NCBI GenBank assembly: GCA_964035795.1
Contig: OZ038322.1
Location: 16,849,447-16,913,446, forward strand
Direction of reading: 5' to 3'
From: Pterobdella sp. o SKG-2022
Taxonomy: Eukaryota > Annelida > Clitellata > Hirudinida > Piscicolidae
DNA: 64,000 nt
Numbering within the stretch: the first letter of the stretch is position 1; the number at the start of each line of letters is the position of its first letter. The notes under the pieces are model-generated. The model saw nothing but the letters and a program-made list of their open reading frames with translations, had not been told where the DNA came from and made no database searches. Shown in pieces: positions 38,245 to 49,138 of the stretch. Position numbers and translations under genes: made by a program.

Positions 38245-39175
38245 ATAATAATAATAATGAATTATTTATATAGCGCCTCGTTCAGAGGCCTTCTGCTATG
38301 AACTGCTTAAAAAAAGTTTTTAAAAATATGATAGGAATAATATTTAAGATTAGGAAGAAGAGAGTTCCAGAGAAGTGGACCAGAAAAAGAAAAAGCAGAT
38401 TTAGCATAAGAATGAAAGAGAGATAATGAAGATTTGAGAGCGAGTAGAGGACCCTAGGCCAGCACGTTTAGGAGGTAGTAAGAGGTTAGAAAGATAGGAA
38501 GGCGAAGTAGAACGAGAAATTTTATACATGAAGAACAGATTTTAAAGGAAGAGCGAAAGTGATGAGGTAGTCAGTGAAGATCGACAAAAGATGGTGAGAT
38601 ATGGGAGAATTTAGGAGTATGAGAGACCAGGCGTACAGCAGAATTGAAGGCTTTAGTTAGAGAGTAGATTTAGAAAGAGCAAAGTACAAAGAGTTGCAGT
38701 AATCAAGTCGGAAAACAACAAGAGAGCAGACAAGAATCTTAAGAGAGGCATCATCGAGATAAGAGATCTGTCTGATACGACGTAAGTGAAAAAAACAAGA
38801 AGCAACAGAAAGAATTTGAGGATTAAAAGAAAGGGAAAAATCAAGGATGAAGCCAAGACAGCGAATAGTGGAAGAGGGATAGATAGTAAGATCAGAGATC
38901 ATAATGGGAGGGAGAGAGGAAGGAAGAGATTTAGGCCTAGAAAGATAGATTAAGTTAAATTTAGAAGGATTAAGTTTTAGATAAATGGAGTCACTCTATG
39001 ATAGAATAGAAGAAAGACAGAGACTAAGCATTTCAAGAGTAGAAAGGGAAGAGAAAGGAAAAGAAAAGAAGATATAGATGTCATCAGCCAAAAGCTGACT
39101 TTGAAAAGAAAAAGATTCGATGAGACAAGGAAGATGAGAGGTATAAAAATGAAGCACTGCAGCTTCTAAAAAATT
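38245..39175 (-). mobile_element. L2/CR1-like LINE relic, 5' truncated
   Basis: On the minus strand the remains of a non-LTR reverse transcriptase are seen: a palm-like LLADDIYIF near 39090 (usual form FADD/YADD), then KLNPSKFNLIYLSRPKS, the conserved block CLGFILDFSLSFNPQI, and CFFHLRRIRQIS with VVFRLDYCNSLYFALSKS. An in-frame stop near 39000 shows it is dead. The minus-strand 3' end carries GGCGCTATATAAAT followed by an (ATT)n tail at about 38245-38262, a signature widespread at L2-type 3' ends. The coding strand is opposite to the neighbouring genes. Confidence 0.85.
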
Positions 39176-39746
39176 AGAACAGAACCATGAAAAAATAATT
39201 AAAATAAAAATACGAGAAAAGTAACCAGAGGTAAAAAATAGCTCAAAAAGAACTTGCTTATAAAAAGATATTCTAATTTACACGAGCATGTACAGACCAG
39301 AATGGTGTCTACGCCGCAAGTTTAAGCAGATATAATTAAGATTCTGTTGGCTAGTGAAAGCATCTTTGCCAACAAAACTCCGCGACACTTAGATAAATTT
39401 TCAAAATTTCATTTAAGCTCATAGATTCTGCAAAATCATGTATTTGTTTTGAAATATTGAATTAGTCCCAAAACAACAAACTGGTTTCATAATATTCCAA
39501 ATAGATAGATTGAATTTAAATTTTTTTGATAATAACAAAGTTTATTTTTGGTAGATATTTTGTAAAAAAAAAATTAATAATAATTATACCTTTAAAATTC
39601 TCCAAAAAAATGTTTTTAGTGGGTAATTTGTTAAAACAAAATTAATAATTATTATACCTTAAAATTCTCCAAAAAAATGGGTTAAAAAACACAAAATTGG
39701 GCTAAAGTATAATACTTTGTCGTTGTCCCGATTGTTCGCATGCAAG

Positions 39747-40554
39747 ATGCCGTTTTGCACTATCGAAACTAACGTATCATCTTCAGAGTTTCCTTCGGAC
39801 TTCAAAACAAAGTTTGTTCAGTTTGCATCCAATCTTCTAAAAAAACCTCCCAGCGTGAGTACTTTTTTTGATTCTAATTTCCCTATTTGATTATTAATTA
39901 ATAAAAGTACTATTTATAATTTGCTATCTTGAAATTAATTTGTAATATTTCGTTTAAAATATTTAATAAACTCCAGTATGTTGTTGTAAAAGTTTATTCT
40001 GGTTTGGACATGCAATGTGGCTTGTCAGATGAACCTTTCGTTTTGGTGAAAATTTCATCCATTGGTTCTTTTGATGGAAAAAACACATCCTCTTTTGAAA
40101 AACCTTTTTATCAGTTTTTCAATTCTCAATTACCTGGTATCCCAAGAGGAAGGTTATTTGAAAAGTCCAGTAATTAAATTCTTAAATAGTTTTTATTTCA
40201 TTTTATGTAAAAAATTTCTATATAATTCGAAATAACAAAGAATTATTAACTTCAAAAATATTTTATAAAGTTCATTTAAATGCCTTTCTAAAACGACTTG
40301 CACATTTATTGGTTAGGGGACCACTTACAAAAGTAATTTTAAGACATAAATAAATTTAGTTTATAATTTTTTTTTTGCTTTAAGATTGATCATATTTATA
40401 TATTTTTTCTCTAATTAATTTAGCTGATGTTTAATTTATTATTTTTGGCAATATTAATTTTTTAATTCATTTTAATGGCTATTTTTGATAAATTAATTTC
40501 AGACTAGTGTTTTGTTTGGAAGACTTCAAATATGATTTTCTTTTGTGGAAATAG
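39747..40554 (+). CDS. MIF: MIF / D-dopachrome tautomerase family protein
   Basis: Small trimeric tautomerase-fold cytokine-like protein. Exons 39747-39854, 39977-40152 and 40503-40554 give 111 residues. The mature N-terminal Pro, the catalytic base, follows Met (MPFCTIETNVSSSEFPSDF). Other family landmarks: LLKKPPSYVVV (Lys-Pro-Pro), KISSIGSFDG (the Ser-Ile-Gly of the active site) and PGIPRGR before the last strand. The introns fall after 36 codons in phase 0 and just before the C-terminal strand in phase 2, as in vertebrate MIF genes. The CXXC redox motif is absent (FVLV in its place). The short C-terminus (FCLEDFKYDFLLWK) is divergent and lacks the usual Tyr/Asn pocket residues. The last splice pair (AG|GTTATT, ttaatttcag|A) is weaker, so exon 3 is less sure than exons 1 and 2. 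Confidence 0.88.
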
Positions 40555-40723
40555 TCAGCCTACAAGATCGTTGCCAAATTAAATTTATAATGGAAAATTT
40601 CAAGAAATAAAATAAAAAACTTATTAATTTCTGATTAATTTGAATAAACTTTACCATTTTTTATTGGCATAATAAAATGAAAATCGTGTCTTGATAAGTC
40701 TTATTTTGTTTTATTTAGTAATT
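40555..40723. other. short spacer, nothing recognised
   Basis: AT-rich sequence between the MIF stop and the foldback repeat; probably the MIF 3' UTR. Confidence 0.4.
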
Positions 40724-40854
40724 ACCTAGAACATCAATTTGGGGAATTCAAACATTTATTAAAAAATTAAGCTTATGGTAAAGACATGCTTACCAAAAAT
40801 TATAGCTTAATTTTTTAATGAATGTACAAATTCCCCAAACTGCTGTTCTATAGA
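40724..40854. repeat. foldback repeat with arms of about 60 bp
   Basis: The left arm (AGAACATCAATTTGGGGAAT, then ATTAAAAAATTAAGCT) is matched by the reverse complement of the right arm (AGAACAGCAGTTTGGGGAAT, then ATTAAAAAATTAAGCT) around a short centre. The inner TACCAAAAATTATAGCT piece links it to the palindromic family at 9107, 32108, 46208 and 58190. No ORF. Such structures are typical of MITEs or foldback elements. Confidence 0.8.
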
Positions 40855-41367
40855 TAATGTCTTGAAACTTATTGGCTGTGTTTTATATTTATCTTGACTG
40901 GCCAAAGTACCCTTTTTAATTTAGATCTCATTTATTTTGCCAATAAGCTCTTACTTGAGCTTTATTGACATATTGGAAAAAATTAAGGCTAACATAATTT
41001 TTTTCTTATGGCTGAATACTAGGTGGAGTGATTTTAAGAGAGAATTTTACATAAACTTAAATACATTGAAGCTTCTACTTTTCGTTATGGTAGCCATTTA
41101 TTATTATTGGAAATATTTTCTGTGAATAGGACCTAGTAAGTCAACCATTTGATTGTACATTTAAAGTTTCACAGGCTACTCTTTGTGAACTTAGACATTA
41201 TTTAATTGGGATATATTTAAATTTTTTTACTTTGTTGATAAGGACAAAACTAAACTATCTTTTATTAAATTTTAAAATTTCAAAAAGCCACCGAATTATT
41301 ATCTACCAAAAATTATTACACATTATTAGTTGATTGATGGCTATAATAGTAGTTTATTATTAAATGT

Positions 41368-41919
41368 TTAGTTGTCCTTTTTGAGCCAGGTTTTAATGCT
41401 GTCAGGCTCAGGAGGAGGTAAATAAGGTCTACCTTGTCTCTTCCTTTCCTCTTCCATTGCCTTTAACCTTTTTTTCTATTAAAAAAATTTAAATGTATGT
41501 AAAATGTTAAAAAACATTATTAGACTTGATAGATTGAAATAGTTTCCATTTTTGTTCAGAAAATTTAAGAAATAAGCAATAAAACACTAACTGAATTGAA
41601 GTTGTAAGCACATTCAATAAAATCATCATGAAAGTCTTTGCATTTTTCTTTTATATCATTTTTTCCAACTCTTGCTGCACATCTATATGAAATATTTCAA
41701 CAAATAAATCTAGTTAAAGTTGCTTTTTATCAAACATAAAATCTATATGTATTTTTAATTATACCTGCTGAAGTTCCACTCATAATCAGCACACTTCCCT
41801 CTTTGCCAAGTGAAAAAATGATCAGACAATTCAGAAAATCTATTGCTTATAATTGGAAGTTGGTTCAATTCAAAATCAGATGAACCATCTTCATTTGTCG
41901 GAGCTTGAGTAGTTGACAT
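41368..41919 (-). CDS. NDUFS5: NDUFS5, mitochondrial complex I 15 kDa subunit
   Basis: Accessory subunit of NADH:ubiquinone oxidoreductase, facing the intermembrane space and imported through the Mia40 disulfide relay. Exons on the minus strand: 41919-41765, 41682-41592, 41475-41368 (117 residues), all with consensus splice sites and matching phases. The twin CX9C motif is complete: Cys43 to Cys53 (CADYEWNFSRC) and Cys66 to Cys76 (CKDFHDDFIEC). The second helix (ECxxxxDDFxEC) and the C-terminal GRPYLPPPEPD match NDUFS5 (Lys/Tyr-x-Pro-Pro-Pro). The N-terminus is about ten residues longer than in human, where the protein is 106 residues. It is convergent with MIF and about 0.8 kb from it; no functional link is implied. 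Confidence 0.93.
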
Positions 41920-42349
41920 TTCTTAAAGAACAAAATAATGACTAAAAATAGAATATAATTCATATTTTCTGAGTCTTCTAGATAGTTCTTTATCAATCAA
42001 ATTTTAGTTACAACTGATTTTCGTAAATGACATTCAAAAGTTCATTAGTGATACCTAAGACTTTTATAAATATATTTCTTAAAACTTTTAATAATTAAAA
42101 ATATGTACTAAATGACAAGTATTTTATAAACAAACCTTTTGAAAATATCTGATAATTTAAGAAAGTTTTACGCGATTAAAAGCAAAACTGTTGAGAAAAC
42201 TGAAAAGCGCTAAAAGAGGTTTTAGTTTTGAGAAAATTTTCGATCGTTTATCAATTTGTTGAAAAACAACTAAATGATAAAAATAACTTTTTGATTTCAG
42301 TTTTTGAAACAATTTATTAAACTATAGCATGACATGACCGTTATTATTT

Positions 42350-42750
42350 CTTTTTTTCTTCTTATCCCACTTTCATGTGGCATCCTTCAGTCGTATACTA
42401 TGGATTTGCGCCTGTTGAAGAACTGTTGTCGCGATGCAGCTGAAGTGCCCTTTCTAGGGCACAAGCCTGGGCAGATCTATGGAGAACCTGTGTCGCCCAA
42501 GAATCAGAATCCCCTCTCGGTCTTGCTGGTAGAATCCAGAAAAATAGAGAACCAGTACATCTGGTATCGAGTTGACCGCAGCAGTTCATGAGTACGGTTC
42601 ATGTCTGCCTGTGAGACTGCGCTCCAGATTTTCTGTCGGGGTTTACTCCCTTAGCCTTTGCAGAGCCAACTGCTGTTCTCAAGGCAGTGGAGCTATTTAA
42701 CCCATAGCTGGGATAACAATAATAATAATAATAATAATAGTAATGATAAT
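42350..42750 (+). mobile_element. GC-richer retroposon-like insert with (AAT)n tail
   Basis: About 360 bp of markedly higher GC than the surroundings, ending CCCATAGCTGGGATAACAAT then (AAT)n from about 42715 to 42745. The oriented tail suggests a SINE or the 3' end of a LINE inserted in plus orientation. Both strands have open frames, but neither shows a known domain (plus strand: LGHKPGQIYGEPVSPKNQNP). No clear tRNA-type A/B box was found, so the family is unknown. Confidence 0.6.
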
Positions 42751-43147
42751 TATTATTAATATCATATTATTATAAGTTTTATTAATATTATTCTTATTAT
42801 AGGAGGTTATGGTATAAATATCATATAAGATTTAAGTGATGGCAAATATTTCGGTAGCAATACAATAATATAAATATTGATAATACTGATGATATTAAAA
42901 GCAGAAAGTTTTTATTTCCACTTTATTGGTTACATTAAAGACATTTAACGTTCCAAGCGAAGTTGTTTTGAATTTCGGTTCAGCTCCAAATCATATTTAT
43001 GGGTCAATTGATTAAACATATATAAAGGTTCAGTGAGTTGAAGAATCTCTTAATAAGAATCGGATGACTGTGAGAGCTAACACATGCAAAAAAAATTTTT
43101 AAATCTTTGGAACAGAACTTCATTGCTTAAATGTCTAATGATACTGA

Positions 43148-44660
43148 TTTGATAATAATAATAGTAATAATAATAATAATAATAATTTACGAGGTTTATT
43201 ATAGTGATGTTTAACCCAGGGAGTTTCAAGATCACTTCATATTTGTAAAATATTCAATTATAATAATAGGTTATAACAGCTTAATATTTTTTTAAAAAAA
43301 CTATTTTTTAGCCTCTTTCCAAAGTCTTTCACTTTCCTAACCCTTCTTAAGCCTTCCGGCAAGCCGTTCCACAAACTTGGGCCTTCAACCTCAAACCTAC
43401 GCTTTCCAATACTAGACATTTTGGACTTAGGGACGTATAAATTGGTTGAGTCCGAAGATCTAAGCTTTCCCCTTCCAGGTATTTCAGAGATAGGTATGAG
43501 TCTTTCCGATATGTATTTTGGACCATATCCTAGCCTACATTTAAATATAAGTAATAATATTTTATAAAATACCCTATCCCTAACTTTGACCCAACGCTAC
43601 TTTTTTAAAACTGGAATTATATAGTCAAATTTCCTTGTGCCTGTAATTAACTTGGCTGTAGTGTTGATAAGAGACTGGACTCTACATAGCTGCTTTTCAG
43701 GTAACCCAGCTAACAATGTGTTGCAATAATCTATTCTGCTCAAAATCAAAACAACAGCAAGGGTCCTCAACGAATCATAAGAAAGACACTTTTTAAAAGA
43801 CCTTATCTGCCTGAGAGCTGAGAAGCCTGCTTGCAACATCTTACTTATATGTGAGATCATGCTCAAATCTCTATCCATGAAAACACCCAGGCTCTTGACA
43901 CTTTCTGAAAGTAATATAAAAGTATCGAGTTATCTGTTTGGTTGGTAACTTGTTCACCTTTCTCAAAGAAGAAAACCATATAGCTTCAGTTTTGGATCTA
44001 TTGAGTTTAAGACTATTGGATTCCATCCAGGCTGCCATCTCATCGACACAGTCAGACAATCTGTTCTGCAATTGCTCAGTTTCACCAGGGACACAACTAG
44101 AATACAATTGTGTGTCATCTGCATATTGGTGAAAACTCAAGTTATGCCTTTGTGCAATTTTTCTAGATGACTAGAATACAGATTAAATAAGAGCGGGCCG
44201 ATTACAGAACCTTGTGGCACACCAGTATGGAGATGAAATAAATTAGTTCTAACACTATTATTAGTAATATAATAACACCTATTATTTAAATAGCTCTTAT
44301 ACCATTCTAAAACTAAACCCTTAAAACCGAATTTTGAATATAGCTTATTTATTAAAATATTATGATTAACTAAATCAAAGGCTGAAAAAAGATTTAACAA
44401 TATCAAAAGACTAAACCTATCTTCATCAGCTGCTTTTAAAATATCCATGTGGATTTTTGTGATAGCAGTTTCTGTTGAATGAAAAGGGCGATAAGTAGAC
44501 TGAGATTTCGGAAAAAGATCATTTTCAACCAAATAACTACGTGTCCTTTCTAAAACCAACCATTCCAGTATTTTTGATAAGATAGGGACATATGAAATTG
44601 GTCTATAGGAGGATGGCTCAGATTGGGTTTTTTCAATATCGGCGTCACACAGGCTAACTT
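43148..44660 (-). mobile_element. L2/CR1-like LINE, 5' truncated and frameshifted
   Basis: About 1.5 kb of non-LTR retrotransposon ORF2 on the minus strand. In order: a finger/palm block (YRPFHSTETAITKIHMDIL, SAFDLVNHNILINKLYSKF), GVPQGSVIGPLLFNLYSS, the catalytic box QYADDTQLYSS (about 44125), WMESNSLKLNRSKTEAIWF, SRIDYCNTLLAGLP, and a C-terminal FEVEGPSLWNGLPEGLRR near 43380. Several frameshifts break the ORF, and no endonuclease is left, so it is inactive. An (AAT)n tract (43148-43190 on plus) forms the 3' tail. It keeps the AFD and YADD acidic residues, suggesting a fairly recent insertion. Confidence 0.92.
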
Positions 44661-44871
44661 CAAACCTTAAGGAACAGTTTCTGATTTGAAAGAGGAATTA
44701 AACATGCTAACTAAAAAAGGTGCTGTCAAATTTTTGAAAGATATGATTTAGAAGCTATGAGTTTTACGGCATATACATCATGTAATGTTCATATCCAATC
44801 ACTCAAGTGGGTTTATAGCACAAAAAAACTCAGTTTAGACTTCAAAAACACACAAAGATGACGTCAGGCCA

Positions 44872-44948
44872 TATACCTTAACTGTAGAGTGTCAGACAGT
44901 TTTTCTAAAGTTACCGGGTTCAATCCCGTGTGGGCCTACAATTAGCAC
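44872..44948 (+). repeat. tRNA-like sequence (SINE head or tRNA relic)
   Basis: A B-box-like GGGTTCAATCCC with short G/C arms is followed by GTGGGCCT, and 72 bases from an upstream AGGCC five acceptor pairs can form. The T stem beyond three pairs and the D and anticodon arms do not fold well, so it is not a functional tRNA. A tRNA-derived SINE is plausible. Confidence 0.3.
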
Positions 44949-44999
44949 CTGTTCCACTGTGTGTTTTCGCTACATTAAATTTGTAGCCAGCGCTTCAAA

Positions 45000-46207
45000 C
45001 TACAAGAAAAAGCGCTTGATAATACCTTATTACATTCCATTCGACATTATGCAATTCGAATTACTCTCAGGTACTAGTATCGGTTATACTTGAGTGAGCT
45101 TCAAGTTGAACTCCCTAATTCTTTTGAAGTTTATCTAAAATTGTATAAGACATTTTTGATGAATATGACTTTTTTGAAGATTTTTTAAAATTTGATTTTT
45201 TGGATCGTAAATACGCGATAGAAAGTATGAGAATGCAAACTACCTGTTTTTAATTTGAGTCCTTGGACTAAAACTTCGGTAAACTATTTGAACACCAAAG
45301 ATAATTTTATTGAGTACAAAGCTTTTTGTTAACTTAATTTTCAAATCATATCGTAAACTTTCTGTATTGAACTAAAAAATTTCTCCAATTTGAAAATCTC
45401 CCGTGTTGAAACAAATCATTTTCCAATTATGAAAACCAGGATAAATGTAAATAATCATGGAAAAGTAGTAATGTCTATCAATTAATGTTGGAACAGTTGT
45501 AAGTGGTTCCAAACATATAAATGTAACTTTTGTCAATTATAATTGATTAATATTACTCTTTTCATTCCTTACCTTTTTGAAAAATAATAATTGACTGGAT
45601 TGACTATTTTTAAGAAAATGTTTAAAATATATCTGTAGTTTATCCTTGTATGAAGTTAAAGATTATATTTTAATGATTAATTTTAATAATTTGAACTAAT
45701 TGTTAAAAAAATAAAAATATGACAAAAGCTACTATTTAATTCAAATGACACAAATCATTTGAGTTTATATAAAGTTCTAACATTTTCAACATTATCAAGT
45801 GCAACATGAAACAAAATTAAATAGCATCTTGCTACAAATTGAACTATTGTTCAATGTTTAGTTAGTATAAATATCTTGTTATAAATAGTTATGAAACATT
45901 CAATGAAATCGAAACATTGTTATATTTTTTTACGCAAGAATGAGTATGAAAAGCATTTATGATAGTGATGTGCTATTTTCAACCTTAAATCTTTATTAAC
46001 TTCACCATAATTATCACCGGCATCAGCATGTAAGACATTATAACTCCAGCTCCAATCTCATCTTTTCTTTGTTTCTTTTTTGATCTTTCATTCCTACTCT
46101 GTTATTGTATTACTACCGGGGTGCAGACGCTCTATCTGAAAGATTTTAAAAACAATAGGCATGAAACTTTTTAGAGATATCTTAATGTACTTACAAATAT
46201 AATTCAA
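45000..46207. other. intergenic, repeat fragment only
   Basis: No gene seen. Contains the short repeat at 45284-45336 listed separately; the rest is AT-rich without structure I can support. Confidence 0.55.
45284..45336 (+). repeat. dispersed repeat G, uninterrupted copy
   Basis: CTATTTGAACACCAAAGATA, AATTTTAT and then TACAAAGCTTTTTGTTAAC run without interruption. The same two halves at 52917-53056 are separated by a copy of repeat F. Confidence 0.6.
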
Positions 46208-46431
46208 CAATTTTTTACGCCGATTTTTTAAAGAATTCTAGTAGGTTTATTAAACAAAAAACAGCTATAATTTTCGATAAGTTTAGCTTTAACATGGAAA
46301 ATTAACAAAAAAGTGAGCTACTAAATAAACTTTTTCGCTAATGCTTTATGATAAGGCTAAACTTATTGAAAACTATAGCTGATTTTGTTCAATAAATGTA
46401 CTAAAACTAAAATCGACGTAAAAATTTTTTC
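46208..46431. repeat. long foldback (MITE-like) repeat, arms over 85 bp
   Basis: Left arm: CAATTTTTTACGCCGATTTT, TAGTA, TTTATTAAACAAAA, then CAGCTATAATTTTCGATAAG. The reverse-complemented right arm reads TTTTTACGTCGATTTT, TTAGTACATTTATTGAACAA, then CAGCTATAGTTTTCAATAAG and TTTAGCCTTATCATAAAGC. No ORF is present, so it would be non-autonomous. It is the most complete member of the family also seen at 9107, 32108, 40724 and 58190. Confidence 0.85.
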
Positions 46432-47006
46432 AAGTCATGAAGTTTCAATGTTATTTATTTCAGTTGGATTAACTTCTGGAACCCCTTGTTGATTTCTTGA
46501 GTTTGAATAAATTAATTTTTTGAAAAAATATTTTCAACTATGGTTAAAATATAAGGTTTTTCAATTGGTTACCAGTTCTTTAAAATTGTAAATTCAAAGA
46601 TTATTTACCTTGTACTTTTCAAACGTGCTTCACGCAAAAAGTTTTAACACATTTTAAAGCATTTAACGCAAAATAATTTCTCAAGTTACATCATGGAAAT
46701 AAACTTTCGCTACCAGTATAAATTTGAAAAGCACTAATTTGGCACCATAGAATATGAACCTGCTAACTGGTAAAGCTGCTACCCTTTTGGAGTAACATAT
46801 ATAATTAAAAAAGACTTATTCTGTACATATCCCGTTAGTTGTGGTTCAGAATGCTCGGCCTAAATTATTTATACTGCTTATAGCGTTATGTATTCTTGAG
46901 AAACCCCACTCGAAATTTTTTTTTCGACCTGTTCTTATCAGAAGAGGTTCCTAGGAAAAATTAAACATAAACAAAGAAAACAATCGAAAACTAACTCTAA
47001 GCAGCT
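46432..47006. other. intergenic, nothing recognised
   Basis: AT-rich sequence between the foldback and the ABHD13 stop; probably includes the ABHD13 3' UTR. Confidence 0.5.
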
Positions 47007-49138
47007 TCATGATAAAATAGGGTATATTGAGAAATAAGTGAAAAAATAAGAATACTTTAATTTTTGTGATATTTTCACATTTTTTTGCACCACCCTTATT
47101 ACCTCAGCGATGAAATCGAGAATGTGCTTGTAATATCCAGGCAACCTCCAACATTCATTATGACTCCCATTGGTAAATTTTACAAACCTTTTCATTATAC
47201 TGCCTGACTTCTGGTTTAATAATTCAAAGAATTTAGTATTTTCCCAATATTCGAATTATATTTTATACTTTCATAGCTTCATTGTAATGATTTTATTTTT
47301 GGTTAATAAAGCGAAAAAATCAAAAAATACACTGCAAGCCCATTCAAACAAACTCCACACAGCTTACCTCATAAACAGTCCTCATCATACGGGGAGGTAC
47401 GATTTCATCCTGTTGAGCACTCAGAAAGAGACAAGGAGCTTTCAAGTTTTGAATGGTGTCTATAGAAGTAAACTGTGTGTATGTGTGTGTGTAAGTGTTT
47501 GTGCGTGTGTGTACGTTCAACTAACCTTATTCTTAACAAGGAAAGAAGGCACATAATATATGAGAGAAGTTTTTAGTATTTCTACTCCCATATCCACTAT
47601 GCTGGTGAATGTATTTTCGAGAATAACCCCTATTACTAAATTTTTATTGCTGATTGTTGGATGCAAAACTCTGGATGAATCGTTCAATAAACTTGTTACA
47701 CTTGAAATCGCTACAGCGCCGCCTAACGAACGACCGAAAACCAATATTTTGCGGTGGTTGATGTCGTTCCGATTTAACAAATACTCTATGGCTGTGGTAG
47801 CATCTGTAACTAAACCTTGGAATGTTTTGAAAGCAAATAAAAGTTTAGTTGTATAAAGATTGGTAAAAACCATCATGCTAAACAATGATAATGCCAAAAA
47901 AACCTGCTTCAGAAGGCCTGCCCTCACTCCTGCCATAACCCCGATACTCCACCAACATCACATTGACCTTGCACTCTTCATACAGCATTTGGCTATTATA
48001 TAGTCTGGGTTATGTTGATTTGTGAGTTAAATTATTTATAATTGATTGTTAGCAGTTGAAAGTATGAAATATAAATGGATTGTATGGAGATTATTTAAAT
48101 TGTGTAAATGAGTTGAACTTTTTGACAAAAACCTAGAATATTTTGAATGTTACTACTTTTTAATTAAATAAGTTTTTGAAAAAAATTTATGAAATTTTTA
48201 TGTAAGCTTTGTCTAATTATTTATACACCAATTTAAAATTTTTATAATTAGTAAAATACAATGAAGTCATACACCAGTTGAGAAAATTTTCAAATTGAAT
48301 AAATTGAAAAATAATAGCACAATTAAATATTTTAGTGAATAATATATTATTCAAAGCCAACTAACCTATGGCCAATATTACCAGCATTTCCATGTAAAAT
48401 GAGCATAGTATAAGAGCTAGATATGTTTGGTTGTTTGAGAAAATAAGCATGAAGGGATACATCATCTGATGTCTTGATGAAAAAATCATCATATGGTAAG
48501 TTAAACTGTTCAGGGCTTATGACATAATGACGGGAATCAGGTGGGGTATTGGGCTGATATAAAAGAGAATCTTGAGCTTGGTATAAAAACACTGTTATAG
48601 AAGGTGAAAAGTATTGAAATATAAATCAGGGTAATATGATTACATCAATTTTTGTAAAAGAAAATTAATAAATGTTTTTGAGAAACTTGCAAATTTTTTG
48701 GGTTTTATGTTGTATTAAACAACATTTCAAAACTCAATTAATAAGTTTTGAAATACAAAAAATAGACTATACTGAATTAAAATTTGAAAAATAATTTTTT
48801 AATATAAATTTTTTGAAATGTTAGTACATAAAACAATTATTATAACCTGCAAGAGACAGAGAAGTGAAAAAGACAAATACAAGCCAGCCTGTGTATAGAT
48901 AGCACAGGTAAAATATGAGCATGAACCCAGGAAATTGAGACGTTAAATACAAACCAAAATCTTTACATTTTTTCAATATTCTCGCCATAATTCTAGTACT
49001 TTGTACAAATAAGATTTTTTTTTCAAAATTCGTTTGAGAATTTTTTAAAATATTTGGACTAAATGCGGTTTGAGGTGTTTCGTCTAAAACTGTAATGGGG
49101 GATTCTATTTTTTTACTTTCCCTCCCACCAATTTCCAT
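47007..49138 (-). CDS. ABHD13: ABHD13-type alpha/beta hydrolase (Bem46 family)
   Basis: Single-pass membrane serine hydrolase; its thioesterase role is known from family members, its substrate here is not. Minus-strand exons 49138-48847, 48591-48366, 47992-47904, 47815-47526, 47472-47368 and 47210-47007 are phase-consistent and give 401 residues. A hydrophobic segment (FMLIFYLCYLYTGWLVFVFF, about residues 70-95) is the signal anchor. Oxyanion motif LHGNAGNIGH at 163-172. Nucleophile Ser232 in FGRSLGGAVAI. Acid Asp321 in AQQDEIVPP. Catalytic His351 in NGSHNECW. The N-terminus (MEIGGRESKK) is about 60 residues longer than in human ABHD13 (337 residues), and a C-terminal tail follows AEVIRVV. 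Intron 4 is only about 53 bp and is largely a TG/CA repeat. Confidence 0.92.
47473..47525. repeat. (TG)n tract filling an ABHD13 intron
   Basis: Imperfect TG/CA dinucleotide repeat that makes up most of the short intron between ABHD13 exons 4 and 5, including the acceptor polypyrimidine-like tract. Confidence 0.75.

Noticed and set aside
42334..42591. Overlapping open frames on both strands as a host gene
   Set aside because: The segment is a GC-rich insert with an AAT tail; no splice sites or domain, so a retroposon is more likely.
44872..44948. Functional tRNA gene
   Set aside because: Only the B-box region is good; the D and anticodon arms do not form and the acceptor stem has just five pairs.
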